Source of the DNA: Occultella glacieicola
GTDB taxonomy: Bacteria > Actinomycetota > Actinomycetes > Actinomycetales > Beutenbergiaceae
DNA: 64,000 nt
Assembly (NCBI RefSeq): GCF_004353825.1
Contig: NZ_SMNA01000014.1
Location: 1-64,000 of the forward strand
Reading direction: 5' to 3'
In this document: positions 6,968 to 15,364 of the stretch, piece by piece
How positions within the stretch are numbered: position 1 is the first letter of the stretch
Layout of the letters: the number at the start of each line of letters is the position of its first letter
Notes under the pieces: model-generated
Told to the model about the DNA's origin: nothing
Seen by the model: the letters and a program-made list of their open reading frames with translations, nothing else
The model's database searches: none
Translations under genes and position numbers: made by a program

Positions 6968-9900
6968 CGACGCAGCAGACCCCGCCCGGGCTGGACACCG
7001 GGATAGTGGAGGGCCTGCTCAAGGCCCGGCGGTTCTTCCAGCCGAAGGAGGTCTCCCCGGACCTACGCACGCTGCACCAGCAGGGTGGTCGGGACGCGGA
7101 CACGTTCTACCGGGACCGCTGGTCCCACGACAAGGTGGTCCGCTCCACCCACGGGGTCAACTGCACCGGATCCTGCTCGTGGAAGGTGTACGTCAAGGAC
7201 GGCATCATCACCTGGGAGGCACAGCAGACCGATTACCCGAGTGCCGGCCCGGACCGCCCCGACTACGAGCCCCGGGGCTGCCCGCGCGGCGCCGCGTTTT
7301 CCTGGTACACCTACTCCCCCACCCGGGTCCGCTACCCGTACGTGCGCGGCGTCCTGCTCGAGATGTACCGGGAGGCCAGGGCCCGCCTCGGCGACCCCGT
7401 GCTCGCGTGGCGCGACATCACCGGCGACCCGGAGCGGTCCAAGCGGTACAAGTCGGCCCGCGGCAAGGGCGGCCTGGTCCGGGCCGGCTGGGCCGAGGCG
7501 ATCGAGATGATCGCCGCCGCCCACGTGGCGACCATCAAGGACTACGGGCCCGACCGGATCGCCGGGTTCTCCCCGATCCCGGCGATGTCGATGGTCTCCC
7601 ACGGCGTCGGATCGCGGTTCTACTCCCTCATCGGTGGCGCGATGTTGTCCTTCTACGACTGGTATGCGGACCTGCCGGTCGCCTCGCCGCAGGTGTTCGG
7701 GGACCAGACGGACGTGCCGGAGTCGGGCGACTGGTGGGACGCCGGGTACCTGATCATGTGGGGCTCGAACGTGCCCGTGACTCGCACCCCGGACGCGCAC
7801 TGGATGGTGGAGGCGCGCTACCGCGGCCAGAAGGTCATCGCGGTCGCACCGGACTACGCGGACAACGTGAAGTTCGCCGACGAGTGGCTCGCGCCCGTCC
7901 CCGGCACCGACGGTGCGCTCGCGATGGCGATGGGGCACGTCGTGCTGAAGGAGTTCTTCGTCGACCGGCGTGCCCCGTACTTCGTCGACTACACCCGTTC
8001 CTACACCGACCTTCCGTTCCTGATCCGGCTCGATCCCGACGGCGAGGGTTACGTCCCGGGGAAGTTCCTCACCGCCGCGGACCTGCCGGCGGGCACCCCC
8101 GGCCGGGGTGAGCACGACGAGTTCAAGACCGTGGTGCTCGACTCCTCCACCGGGGCCCCCGTGGTCCCGAACGGCTCGCTCGGGTTCCGCTTCGGCGACG
8201 AGGGCGTGGGCAAGTGGAACCTCGAGCTCGGCGACACGGTCCCGGCGCTCAGCATCGCCGACGCCGCCGCTGCCGGTGCTCCGCCCGGCCCGGACACGGT
8301 GCCGGCCGCGGTGCCCGTGAGCCTGCCCCGGTTCGACACCCCCGACGGCGCCGCTGCCGCGATCGTTCGCGGCGTCCCGGTGCGGCGGGTCGGCGGGCAC
8401 CTGGTCACCACGGTCTTCGACCTGCTGCTCGCGCAGTACGGCGTCGGGCGCCCCGGTCTGCCGGGCCACTGGCCGACCGGCTACGACGACCCCTCCTCTC
8501 CGTGCACGCCGGCGTGGCAGGAGGCCATCACCGGCGTGCCGGCGAAGAAGGCCGCGAAGATCGGCCGGGAGTTCGCCGCGAACGCCGAGGAGTCCCAAGG
8601 CCGGTCGATGATCCTGATGGGCGCCGGCACGAACCACTGGTTCCACTCCGACGCCATCTACCGGGCGTTCCTCACCCTGACCACGATCACCGGGAGCCAG
8701 GGCCGCAACGGTGGCGGCTGGGCGCACTACGTGGGCCAGGAGAAGGTCCGCCCATTGACCGGCTTCACCCAGTACGCGAACGCCCTGGACTGGTCCCGCC
8801 CGCCGCGGCACATGATCCAGACGGCGTACTGGTTCCTGCACACCGACCAGTTCCGCTACGACGCGTTCACCGCGGACGAGCTCTCCGGCCGCCCCGGCGG
8901 CCGGTGGGCCGGCATGACGACGGCGGACATCCTCGCCCAGTCCGCCCGACTCGGCTGGTCCCCGTCCTACCCGACGTTCGACCGCAGCTCCCTTCAGGTG
9001 GTCGACGACGCGGAGGCCGCCGGTCAGGACGTCGCCACCTACGTCCCCGCCCAGCTCAAGAGCGGGGACCTGCGGTTCGCCGCGGAGGACCCGGACGCTC
9101 CGGAGAACTTCCCGCGGGTGCTCGGCATCTGGCGCTCGAACCTGCTCGGCAGCTCCGCGAAGGGCGACGAGTACTTCCTGCGGCACCTGCTCGGGACCGA
9201 CCACGCCGTGAACGCCACCGAGACGCAGGAGGACAAGCGCCCACGGGACGTGGTCTGGCGTGACGACGCGCCCGCCGGGAAGCTCGACCTGCTGTTCACC
9301 CTCGACTTCCGGATGACCTCCACCACGGTGTTCTCCGACATCGTCCTGCCGGCGGCCACCTGGTATGAGAAGCACGACCTGTCCAGCACGGACATGCACC
9401 CGTACGTGAACTCCTTCAACCCCGCGATCGCGCCGCCGTGGCAGGCGCGCACCGACTTCGAGGCGTTCCACAACCTCGCCGCGGAGTTCTCCCGGCAGGC
9501 CGGCGAGCACCTCGGCACCCGCAAGGACCTGGTCGCCGTCCCCCTCACGCACGACACCCCGGACGCGCTCGCCACGCCGTCGGGCATCGTGAAGGACTGG
9601 AAGTTCGGCGAGTGCGAGCCGATCCCCGGCAAGACGATGCCGAAGCTCGTCGTCGTCGAACGCGACTACACCGCCGTCGCGGACAAGATGCGCTCGGCCG
9701 GCCCGCTGCTGGAGAAACTCGGCGCCACCACGAAGGGGATCACGTTCGACCTGGCCCACGAGGTGGACCTGCTCCGGGACCTGAACGGTCCGGCCCGCGG
9801 CGGCGTCGCGGAGGGCCGGCCTGCTCTTGAGCAGGACCGGCAGGTGTGCGAGTTCATCCTGTCCCTGTCCGGTACCACGAACGGGCACCTGGCCACCGCC

Positions 9901-10707
9901 GGGTTCCACTCCCTCGAACAGCGCACCGGCCAGCAGTTGGCGGACCTGGCCGCCGAACACGAGGGCAAGCGGATCCGGTTCGCCGACACCCAGGCGGCAC
10001 CGACCCCGGTGATCACCTCACCGGAGTGGTCCGGCTCGGAGAGCGGTGGCCGGCGCTACTCGGCGTTCACGATCAACGTGGAACGGTTGAAGCCGTGGCA
10101 CACCCTGACCGGGCGTCAGTCGTTCTACCTGGACCACGACTGGATGACCGAGATCGGGGAGAACATGCCGGTCTACCGTCCGCCCCTGAACATGGCGGTG
10201 CTGTTCGGGGAGACCGCCATCGGCCAGAGTGCCGACGGTACCGCGGGCGCCACGATCGCAGTTCGCTACCTCACTCCGCACAACAAGTGGTCGATCCACT
10301 CCGAGTACCAGGACAACCTGCTCATGCTGAGCCTGTCCCGCGGCGGGCCGGCGGTGTGGATGTCCAACCTGGACGCCGAGAAGATCGGGGTCGCGGACAA
10401 CGACTGGATCGAGTGCGTGAACCGCAACGGGGTGGTCGTGGCCCGGGCGATCGTCTCGCACCGGATGCCCGAGGGCACCGTGTACATGCACCACGCGCAG
10501 GACCGGCTCATCGACGTGCCGCTGTCGGAGAAGTCCGGCAAGCGCGGCGGCATCCACAACTCGCTGACCCGGATCATGATGAAACCCACGCACCTGGTGG
10601 GCGGGTACGCGCAGTTGTCCTATGCGTTCAACTACATCGGTCCCACCGGCAACCAGCGCGACGAGGTCACGCTGATCCGCCGCCGTTCCCAGGAGGTGCA
10701 GTACTGA
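6964..10707 (+). CDS. narG: Respiratory nitrate reductase alpha subunit
   Basis: A 1247-aa catalytic subunit carrying the Mo-bisMGD cofactor, which reduces nitrate to nitrite at the cytoplasmic face of the membrane. The N-terminal FS0 cluster ligands are all present: His63, Cys67, Cys71 and Cys106, in the form H-x3-C-x3-C-x34-C with the NarG-specific histidine. The GDQTDVPES segment holds Asp250, aligned with the Mo-ligating Asp of E. coli NarG. Length matches the family (~1230-1250). No Tat signal is present, and the RRFFQPK segment near residue 23 is only the vestigial motif usual in NarG. It overlaps narK upstream and narH downstream (TGATG). All essential ligands are intact, so it should be functional. 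Confidence 0.97.
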   Translation: MTTQQTPPGLDTGIVEGLLKARRFFQPKEVSPDLRTLHQQGGRDADTFYRDRWSHDKVVRSTHGVNCTGSCSWKVYVKDGIITWEAQQTDYPSAGPDRPDYEPRGCPRGAAFSWYTYSPTRVRYPYVRGVLLEMYREARARLGDPVLAWRDITGDPERSKRYKSARGKGGLVRAGWAEAIEMIAAAHVATIKDYGPDRIAGFSPIPAMSMVSHGVGSRFYSLIGGAMLSFYDWYADLPVASPQVFGDQTDVPESGDWWDAGYLIMWGSNVPVTRTPDAHWMVEARYRGQKVIAVAPDYADNVKFADEWLAPVPGTDGALAMAMGHVVLKEFFVDRRAPYFVDYTRSYTDLPFLIRLDPDGEGYVPGKFLTAADLPAGTPGRGEHDEFKTVVLDSSTGAPVVPNGSLGFRFGDEGVGKWNLELGDTVPALSIADAAAAGAPPGPDTVPAAVPVSLPRFDTPDGAAAAIVRGVPVRRVGGHLVTTVFDLLLAQYGVGRPGLPGHWPTGYDDPSSPCTPAWQEAITGVPAKKAAKIGREFAANAEESQGRSMILMGAGTNHWFHSDAIYRAFLTLTTITGSQGRNGGGWAHYVGQEKVRPLTGFTQYANALDWSRPPRHMIQTAYWFLHTDQFRYDAFTADELSGRPGGRWAGMTTADILAQSARLGWSPSYPTFDRSSLQVVDDAEAAGQDVATYVPAQLKSGDLRFAAEDPDAPENFPRVLGIWRSNLLGSSAKGDEYFLRHLLGTDHAVNATETQEDKRPRDVVWRDDAPAGKLDLLFTLDFRMTSTTVFSDIVLPAATWYEKHDLSSTDMHPYVNSFNPAIAPPWQARTDFEAFHNLAAEFSRQAGEHLGTRKDLVAVPLTHDTPDALATPSGIVKDWKFGECEPIPGKTMPKLVVVERDYTAVADKMRSAGPLLEKLGATTKGITFDLAHEVDLLRDLNGPARGGVAEGRPALEQDRQVCEFILSLSGTTNGHLATAGFHSLEQRTGQQLADLAAEHEGKRIRFADTQAAPTPVITSPEWSGSESGGRRYSAFTINVERLKPWHTLTGRQSFYLDHDWMTEIGENMPVYRPPLNMAVLFGETAIGQSADGTAGATIAVRYLTPHNKWSIHSEYQDNLLMLSLSRGGPAVWMSNLDAEKIGVADNDWIECVNRNGVVVARAIVSHRMPEGTVYMHHAQDRLIDVPLSEKSGKRGGIHNSLTRIMMKPTHLVGGYAQLSYAFNYIGPTGNQRDEVTLIRRRSQEVQY

Positions 10708-12389
10708 TGCGCGTCATGGCACAGATGGCCATGGTGATGAACCTGGACAAGTGCATCGGATGTCACACGTGCTCGGTCACGTGCAAGCAGGCGTGGACGA
10801 ACCGGTCCGGCACCGAGTACGTCTGGTTCAACAACGTGGAGACCCGCCCCGGGCAGGGCTATCCGCGCACGTACCAGGACCAGGACACCTGGCAGGGCGG
10901 CTGGACCCTGACCAAGCGCGGCCGGCTCAAGCTCAAGGCCGGCGGCCGGCTGAAGAACCTCGCCACGATCTTCGCCAGCCCCAAGATGCCCTCGATGAGC
11001 GACTACTACGAGCCGTGGACCTACGACTACGAGTCCCTGACCACCGCCCCGGCCCAGGGGCACACCCCGGTGGCCCGGCCCAAGTCGCTGCTGTCCGGCA
11101 AGGACATGAACATCAGCTGGAGCGCGAACTGGGACGACAACCTGGCCGGCTCCACCGAGATCGTGCCCGGTGACCCGGTGCTGGCGAAGGTCTCGAGCAA
11201 GGTGAAGCTCGAGTTCGAGCAGACGTTCATGTTCTACCTGCCGCGGATCTGCGAGCACTGCCTGAACCCCGCGTGTGCGGCGTCCTGCCCGTCCGGCGCG
11301 ATCTACAAGCGCGAGGAGGACGGGATCGTCCTGGTCGACCAGGACACCTGCCGCGGCTGGCGCAAGTGCGTCACCGGGTGCCCCTACAAGAAGGTCTACT
11401 TCAACCACCGCACCGGCAAGGCGGAGAAGTGCACGTTCTGCTTCCCGCGCATCGAGGTGGGTCTGCCGACGGTGTGCGCAGAGACCTGTGTGGGTCGGCT
11501 GCGCTACATCGGGCTGGTCCTCTACGACGCCGACCGGGTGCTCGCGGCCGCCTCGGTGCAGGACGAGAAGGACCTGCTCCGCGCCCAGCGGGACTGCTTC
11601 CTCGACCCGCACGACTCGGCGGTGATACGCGCCGCGGAGGAGGCCGGGATCGCCCACGACTGGGTGCTCGCGGCCCAGCGCTCCCCGATCTGGAAGCTGA
11701 TCAACGACTTCGAGGTGGCGCTGCCGCTGCACCCGGAGTACCGGACCATGCCGATGGTCTGGTACATCCCGCCGCTGTCGCCCGTGGTCGACGTGGTCGC
11801 CGAGACCGGCGAGGACGCCGAGGACGAGGGCAACCTGTTCGCCGCGATCGACACGCTGCGGATCCCGGTGGAGTATCTCGCCGAGCTGTTCACGGCCGGC
11901 GACCCGGTGCCGGTCACGGGCGTGCTGCGGCGTCTGGCCGCGATGCGCTCCTACATGCGTGAGATCAACATGGGCCGCGAACCGCAGGAGTCCATCGCGT
12001 CCGCGGTCGGGATGACCGGGGCGGAGATCCAGGCCATGTACCGGCTGTTGGCCCTGGCCAAGTACGACGAGCGGTATGTCATCCCGCCCACGCACGCCGA
12101 GCAGGCACACGGGCTCGAGGAGCTGGCCACCGAATGCTCACTGGACTACGACGGCGGACCGGGCATGGTCGATTCCGGCCCGTTCGGTGAGGGTTCGGGT
12201 TCGCAGACGCCCCTCGCGGTCGAGAACTTCGCCGCCCTGCAGCGGCGCCAGACCTCCGACTTCGGCACCGACCCGTCCGACAAGGCCGCCCGGGTGAACC
12301 TGCTCAACTGGGACGGCAACGGCAGCCCGTCGGGACTCTTCCCACGGCGGCGCAGCGAAGATCGAGCCGACGAGGCGGACCGTTCATGA
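10707..12389 (+). CDS. narH: Respiratory nitrate reductase beta subunit
   Basis: A 560-aa iron-sulfur subunit passing electrons from NarI hemes to NarG. Four cysteine groups are present: Cys16-Cys19-Cys22-Cys26 at the N-terminus, CEHCLNPACAASCP near residue 185, CRGWRKCVTGCP with the Trp replacing one Cys that defines the [3Fe-4S] cluster, and CTFCFPRIEVGLPTVCAETC. The ATG at 10707 is chosen because AGGAGG precedes it by 10 nt and it gives the canonical MRVMAQMAMVMNLDKC start. It overlaps the narG stop by 1 bp. The C-terminus is longer and more Ser/Asp-rich than the E. coli protein. The next gene, narJ, overlaps it by 4 bp. Confidence 0.97.
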   Translation: MRVMAQMAMVMNLDKCIGCHTCSVTCKQAWTNRSGTEYVWFNNVETRPGQGYPRTYQDQDTWQGGWTLTKRGRLKLKAGGRLKNLATIFASPKMPSMSDYYEPWTYDYESLTTAPAQGHTPVARPKSLLSGKDMNISWSANWDDNLAGSTEIVPGDPVLAKVSSKVKLEFEQTFMFYLPRICEHCLNPACAASCPSGAIYKREEDGIVLVDQDTCRGWRKCVTGCPYKKVYFNHRTGKAEKCTFCFPRIEVGLPTVCAETCVGRLRYIGLVLYDADRVLAAASVQDEKDLLRAQRDCFLDPHDSAVIRAAEEAGIAHDWVLAAQRSPIWKLINDFEVALPLHPEYRTMPMVWYIPPLSPVVDVVAETGEDAEDEGNLFAAIDTLRIPVEYLAELFTAGDPVPVTGVLRRLAAMRSYMREINMGREPQESIASAVGMTGAEIQAMYRLLALAKYDERYVIPPTHAEQAHGLEELATECSLDYDGGPGMVDSGPFGEGSGSQTPLAVENFAALQRRQTSDFGTDPSDKAARVNLLNWDGNGSPSGLFPRRRSEDRADEADRS

Positions 12390-13048
12390 GGCAACTGCTG
12401 ACCCTGCGCCGTGACCGGCCCCGCGCCGGTGAGGGCACCGACGCGCTCATCTACCGGGTGGCCGCGTTCCTGCTCGAGTACCCCTACGGAAGCGTGACCG
12501 ACCGGCTCCCAGCGCTCGCGACCGCCGTCGGGACCTTGCCCGAGCCGGCCCGCAGCGACCTCGGCGGCCTCGTCGACCACCTGGCCGCGGGCGACGACCA
12601 GGCGATCGGCGCCGAGTACGTGCGCACCTTCGACCTGGACCGGCGCCGGGCCCTCTACCTGACCTACTACGCGTTCGGGGACACCCGCAAACGCGGCATG
12701 GCGATGCTCGACTTCAAGTCCGCCTACCGGCAGAGCGGCCTCGAGCTTTCCGACGACGAGCTGCCCGACCATCTGTGCGTGGTGCTGGAGTTCGCGGCCA
12801 CCACCGATCTCGCCTGGGGCCGGGAGCTCCTGATCAAGCACCGGGCCGGCCTCGAGGTCCTGCGGGTCGCGCTACGGGACGTCGGCTCGCCGTACGCCGG
12901 CGCGCTCGCCGCCGTCTGCGCCACCCTCCCGCCGCTCGCCGGCGAGGAGGAGAAGGCCATCGCCACCCTCATCGCCGCCGGGCCGCCGGAGGAGGAGGTC
13001 GGCCTCGAACCGTTCGCCCCGCCGTCCTACATGGGAGACAGACGATGA
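12386..13048 (+). CDS. narJ: Nitrate reductase assembly chaperone
   Basis: A 220-aa helical cytoplasmic protein of the TorD/NarJ family, which holds apo-NarGH for cofactor insertion and docking to NarI and is not part of the final enzyme. The YRVAAFLLEYPYGSVTDRL opening and LYLTYYAFGDTRKRGMAMLDF near residue 90 match NarJ signatures, and the C-terminal EPFAPPSYMGDRR is the usual tail. It starts with ATGA overlapping narH and ends with ATGA overlapping narI, so its synthesis is coupled to both. Confidence 0.93.
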   Translation: MRQLLTLRRDRPRAGEGTDALIYRVAAFLLEYPYGSVTDRLPALATAVGTLPEPARSDLGGLVDHLAAGDDQAIGAEYVRTFDLDRRRALYLTYYAFGDTRKRGMAMLDFKSAYRQSGLELSDDELPDHLCVVLEFAATTDLAWGRELLIKHRAGLEVLRVALRDVGSPYAGALAAVCATLPPLAGEEEKAIATLIAAGPPEEEVGLEPFAPPSYMGDRR

Positions 13049-13782
13049 GCACGCTGCTCTGGGTGATCGTGCCGTACGTGGTCCTCGCGATCTTCATCGT
13101 CGGGCACGTCTGGCGCTACCGCTACGACAAGTTCGGATGGACCACCCGGTCCTCCCAGCTGTACGAGGACCGGTTGTTGCGGTGGGCCAGCCCGCTGTTC
13201 CACTTCGGGATCCTGTTCGTGTTCCTCGGCCACGTGATGGGCCTGGTGATCCCGAAGAACTGGACCGACGCGATCGGGATGTCGGAGGAGCTGTACCACT
13301 TCCTCGCGATCTCGGTCGGCGGTATCGCCGGGTTCTGCACCCTCGTCGGCCTGACCCTCCTGATCTACCGCCGCCGCACCACCGGGCCGGTGTTCCGGGC
13401 GACCACCCGGATGGACAAGGCGATGTACGCCGCGCTCGCCCTGGTGATCCTCCTCGGCCTGTGGAACACCGTCGCCGGCGGGGTGCTCAACCTCGGTGGC
13501 CACTACAACTACCGCACCGGGGTCTCGGAGTGGTGGCGCAGCATCTTCTACTTCCAGCCGAAGCCGGACCTGATGGCGCAGGCGCCGCTGGGCTTCCAGC
13601 TGCACGCGATGACCGCGATGGCGCTCTTCGCCATGTGGCCGTTCACCCGGCTCGTCCACGTGTTCAGCGTGCCGCTGTTCTACCTCTGGCGGCCGTACGT
13701 GGTGTACCGCTCCCGCAGCGACCGCCTCGGCTCACGCAACCAGCCGCGCGGGTGGGACCGGGTGGACACCCCGCGCCGCTGA
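13045..13782 (+). CDS. narI: Respiratory nitrate reductase gamma subunit (cytochrome b)
   Basis: A 245-aa membrane protein with five hydrophobic helices that binds two b-hemes and oxidises menaquinol to feed NarH. The start MSTLLWVIVPYVVLAIFIVGHVWRYRYD, FHFGILFVFLGHVMGL (His in TM2), GFQLHAMTAMALFAMWPFTRLVHVFS (His residues in TM5) and the C-terminal YVVYRSR are typical. Length is slightly above E. coli NarI (225 aa). It ends the operon. The next gene is convergent after only 28 bp, and no terminator was recognised in that gap. Confidence 0.95.
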   Translation: MSTLLWVIVPYVVLAIFIVGHVWRYRYDKFGWTTRSSQLYEDRLLRWASPLFHFGILFVFLGHVMGLVIPKNWTDAIGMSEELYHFLAISVGGIAGFCTLVGLTLLIYRRRTTGPVFRATTRMDKAMYAALALVILLGLWNTVAGGVLNLGGHYNYRTGVSEWWRSIFYFQPKPDLMAQAPLGFQLHAMTAMALFAMWPFTRLVHVFSVPLFYLWRPYVVYRSRSDRLGSRNQPRGWDRVDTPRR

Positions 13783-13810
13783 CCCACGCGCCGCGGCGGT
13801 GCCACGCGTC

Positions 13811-14317
13811 TCAGCCGTCCAGTTCGACGGCGAGCTCCTCGACGAGGTCGTAGCCCTCCTGCATCCCGACCTCCATCCCCGAGGAGATGATGACGTCCCT
13901 GGTCTCCTTGGAGTTGCAGGCGGTCAGCACCTCGAGCGTGGTCCGACCGTCGGTCTCGGCGAACGTGTAGGTGATCAGCGTCGCCTCGCCCGCCCCCTCG
14001 CCGCCGGGCATGCCCTCGAATATCTCGGTGCACACGATCCGTTCGTCGGGCACGATCTCGTGGTACTCACCGTGGAAGCCGACCTCGAAGCCGCCCTCGG
14101 CCACCAGGGCATACCGCCACGCCCCACCGACCCTCAGGTCCACCTCGGCGACGGTCACGTTGCCGCGCTGGCCGGCCCACCACCGCCTGATCAGGTCCGG
14201 CTCGGTGAACACCCGGTAGACGAGGTGCCGCGGCGCGTTGAACTCACGCGTCACGAGGATCTCGGTGTCGCTCGGCAGCGTCAGCACCGCCGTGCCCTTC
14301 GTCGTCGTCTGGCTCAT
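13811..14317 (-). CDS. SRPBCC/AHSA1-type polyketide-cyclase-fold protein
   Basis: A 168-aa START/Bet v1-like (Activator of Hsp90 ATPase homologue 1 type) protein. Markers are REFNAPRHLVYRVFTEPDLIRRWW (residues ~24-47), VDLRVGGAWRYAL, GEYHEIVPDERIVCTEIFEG and a long C-terminal helix GMEVGMQEGYDLVEELAVEL. These proteins bind hydrophobic ligands in a deep cavity, and the ligand is unknown here. The ATG at 14317 overlaps the stop of the ArsR gene (ATGA), and the ArsR-SRPBCC pair is a very common actinobacterial and proteobacterial arrangement in which both are co-expressed under ArsR control. An apparent much longer open frame upstream is a shadow. Confidence 0.9.
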   Translation of the reverse strand: MSQTTTKGTAVLTLPSDTEILVTREFNAPRHLVYRVFTEPDLIRRWWAGQRGNVTVAEVDLRVGGAWRYALVAEGGFEVGFHGEYHEIVPDERIVCTEIFEGMPGGEGAGEATLITYTFAETDGRTTLEVLTACNSKETRDVIISSGMEVGMQEGYDLVEELAVELDG

Positions 14318-14649
14318 GACTCCCTCTCCTTCAGTTCCTCGAGCACGGCGTCCACCGCGTCGAACCGTTCGTTCCACTGTTGCTCGTAGCGACTGACCCA
14401 CTCGTGGATCGGCCGCAGAGCCTGCGCGTTCGTGCGGTACAACCGCCGACGCCCCACCTCTCGCACCTCCACCAACCCCACCTCCCGCAGGACCCGCAGG
14501 TGTTTGGAGGCCTGCGGTTGGCCGAGCCCGAGCACCTCGACGAGGTCCCCCACCGACCGTTCGGAGTCGGCGAGGGCGTCGAGGATGTCGCGCCGCAGCG
14601 GCTCGGCCACCGCGTTGAACGCGTCCGCCGTGGTCGCTGCTCGAGCCAT
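14314..14649 (-). CDS. ArsR-family transcriptional regulator
   Basis: A 111-aa winged-helix repressor. FNAVAEPLRRDILDALADSERSVGDLVEVLGLGQPQASKHLRVLREVGLVEVREVGRRRLYR shows the helix-turn-helix (recognition helix QPQASKHLRVL) and the beta-wing. It lacks the ELCVCDL metal box, so it is probably not metal-sensing. It belongs to the subgroup paired with SRPBCC proteins. The ATG at 14649 lies 6 nt after a TATGTT -10 box, so the transcript is probably leaderless. It most likely represses its own two-gene operon through the dyad between its -35 and -10. Confidence 0.92.
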   Translation of the reverse strand: MARAATTADAFNAVAEPLRRDILDALADSERSVGDLVEVLGLGQPQASKHLRVLREVGLVEVREVGRRRLYRTNAQALRPIHEWVSRYEQQWNERFDAVDAVLEELKERES

Positions 14650-14655
14650 GGGTCA

Positions 14656-14683
14656 AACATATACCCATATCGGCATACGTCAA
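14656..14683 (-). promoter_or_regulatory. Promoter with ArsR operator dyad
   Basis: On the minus strand TTGACG (14683-14678) and TATGTT (14661-14656) are separated by 16 bp, a good sigma-70-type promoter, and the ArsR ATG follows 6 nt later. The spacer is occupied by an imperfect palindrome of pattern AT-n-CC-n-ATAT-n-GG-n-AT (14661-14676, 12 of 16 positions symmetric), placed where a bound repressor would block RNA polymerase. Confidence 0.65.
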
Positions 14684-14721
14684 GCTCGAGATCACCGAAC
14701 GGGTGCGAGCGCCCGGTCGGC

Positions 14722-14727
14722 TAGTCT
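14722..14727 (+). promoter_or_regulatory. -10 box for leaderless pnuC transcript
   Basis: TAGTCT ends exactly 7 nt before the GTG start of pnuC, and no Shine-Dalgarno is present. No convincing -35 was found. Confidence 0.5.
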
Positions 14728-14734
14728 CGCGGGC

Positions 14735-15364
14735 GTGGACCTCGCGGAGATCGTCGGCTTCGTCACCGGCGCGGTCTGCGTCTGGCTCGCGGTCCGCCAG
14801 AACGTGTGGACCTTCCCGGTCGGGCTCGCGAACAATGCCGCGTTCGGGGTGCTGTTCGCCGGCGCCGGCCTGTACGCGAACGCGGCCCTGCAGGTTCTGT
14901 TCGCCGTGGTCGGCGCCCTCGGCTGGTACTGGTGGACCAGGCGCGGGCCCGACGGCGCCGGTCTCGTCGTGCGGCGCACGCCGCGGTGGGCCTGGGGCGC
15001 CGCGGCCGGGGCGACGGCGGTGCTCACCGCCGCGGGCGTGGTCGCCCTGGCCGCCTGGACCGACTCGGGCGTGCCGTTCTGGGACTCGCTGACGACGGCG
15101 ACGTCGGTGGTCGCGCAGGTGATGCTCGGACGCAAGTGGCTGGGCAACTGGTTCGTGTGGGCGGCCACGGACGTGGTCCTGATCGGGCTGTATGCCTCGC
15201 AGGGCCTGTGGCTGACCGCCGTGCTCTACCTGGGCTACCTCGGTCTCTGCGTCGCCGGGGTGCGCCGGTGGCGGCGGGCGCTGCGCGACGCCGGGGCGCA
15301 CGGCCCCGCGGCCACCCGGCCCGGTGCCGCCTCAGCCGATCCCGAGCCGGCGGCGCACCGATGA
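14735..15364 (+). CDS. pnuC: Nicotinamide riboside/nicotinamide transporter PnuC
   Basis: A 209-aa membrane protein with about seven hydrophobic helices. It carries the PnuC-family segment VRQNVWTFPVGLANNAAFGVLFAGAGLYAN (normally RQNVWNWPLGI-type), and the second half has WLGNWFVWAATDVVLIGLYASQGL, matching the W-x3-N/D substrate-binding motif. PnuC proteins take up nicotinamide riboside or a related NAD precursor, trapped inside by phosphorylation. The next gene is a NadR-like NMN adenylyltransferase/kinase, overlapping by 4 bp, which makes the import-then-capture logic explicit. The GTG at 14735 has no RBS but a -10 box 7 nt away, so a leaderless start is inferred. The C-terminal ~25 residues are Ala/Pro-rich. 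This is the first gene of a seven-gene overlapping operon. Confidence 0.9.
   Translation: MDLAEIVGFVTGAVCVWLAVRQNVWTFPVGLANNAAFGVLFAGAGLYANAALQVLFAVVGALGWYWWTRRGPDGAGLVVRRTPRWAWGAAAGATAVLTAAGVVALAAWTDSGVPFWDSLTTATSVVAQVMLGRKWLGNWFVWAATDVVLIGLYASQGLWLTAVLYLGYLGLCVAGVRRWRRALRDAGAHGPAATRPGAASADPEPAAHR

Noticed and set aside
7063-9960. Very long open frame antisense to narG (about 965 codons)
   Set aside because: Caused by high GC at third positions of the real gene. It has no recognisable domain or RBS, is Arg/Gly/Val-rich and fully overlaps a gene with all catalytic ligands intact.
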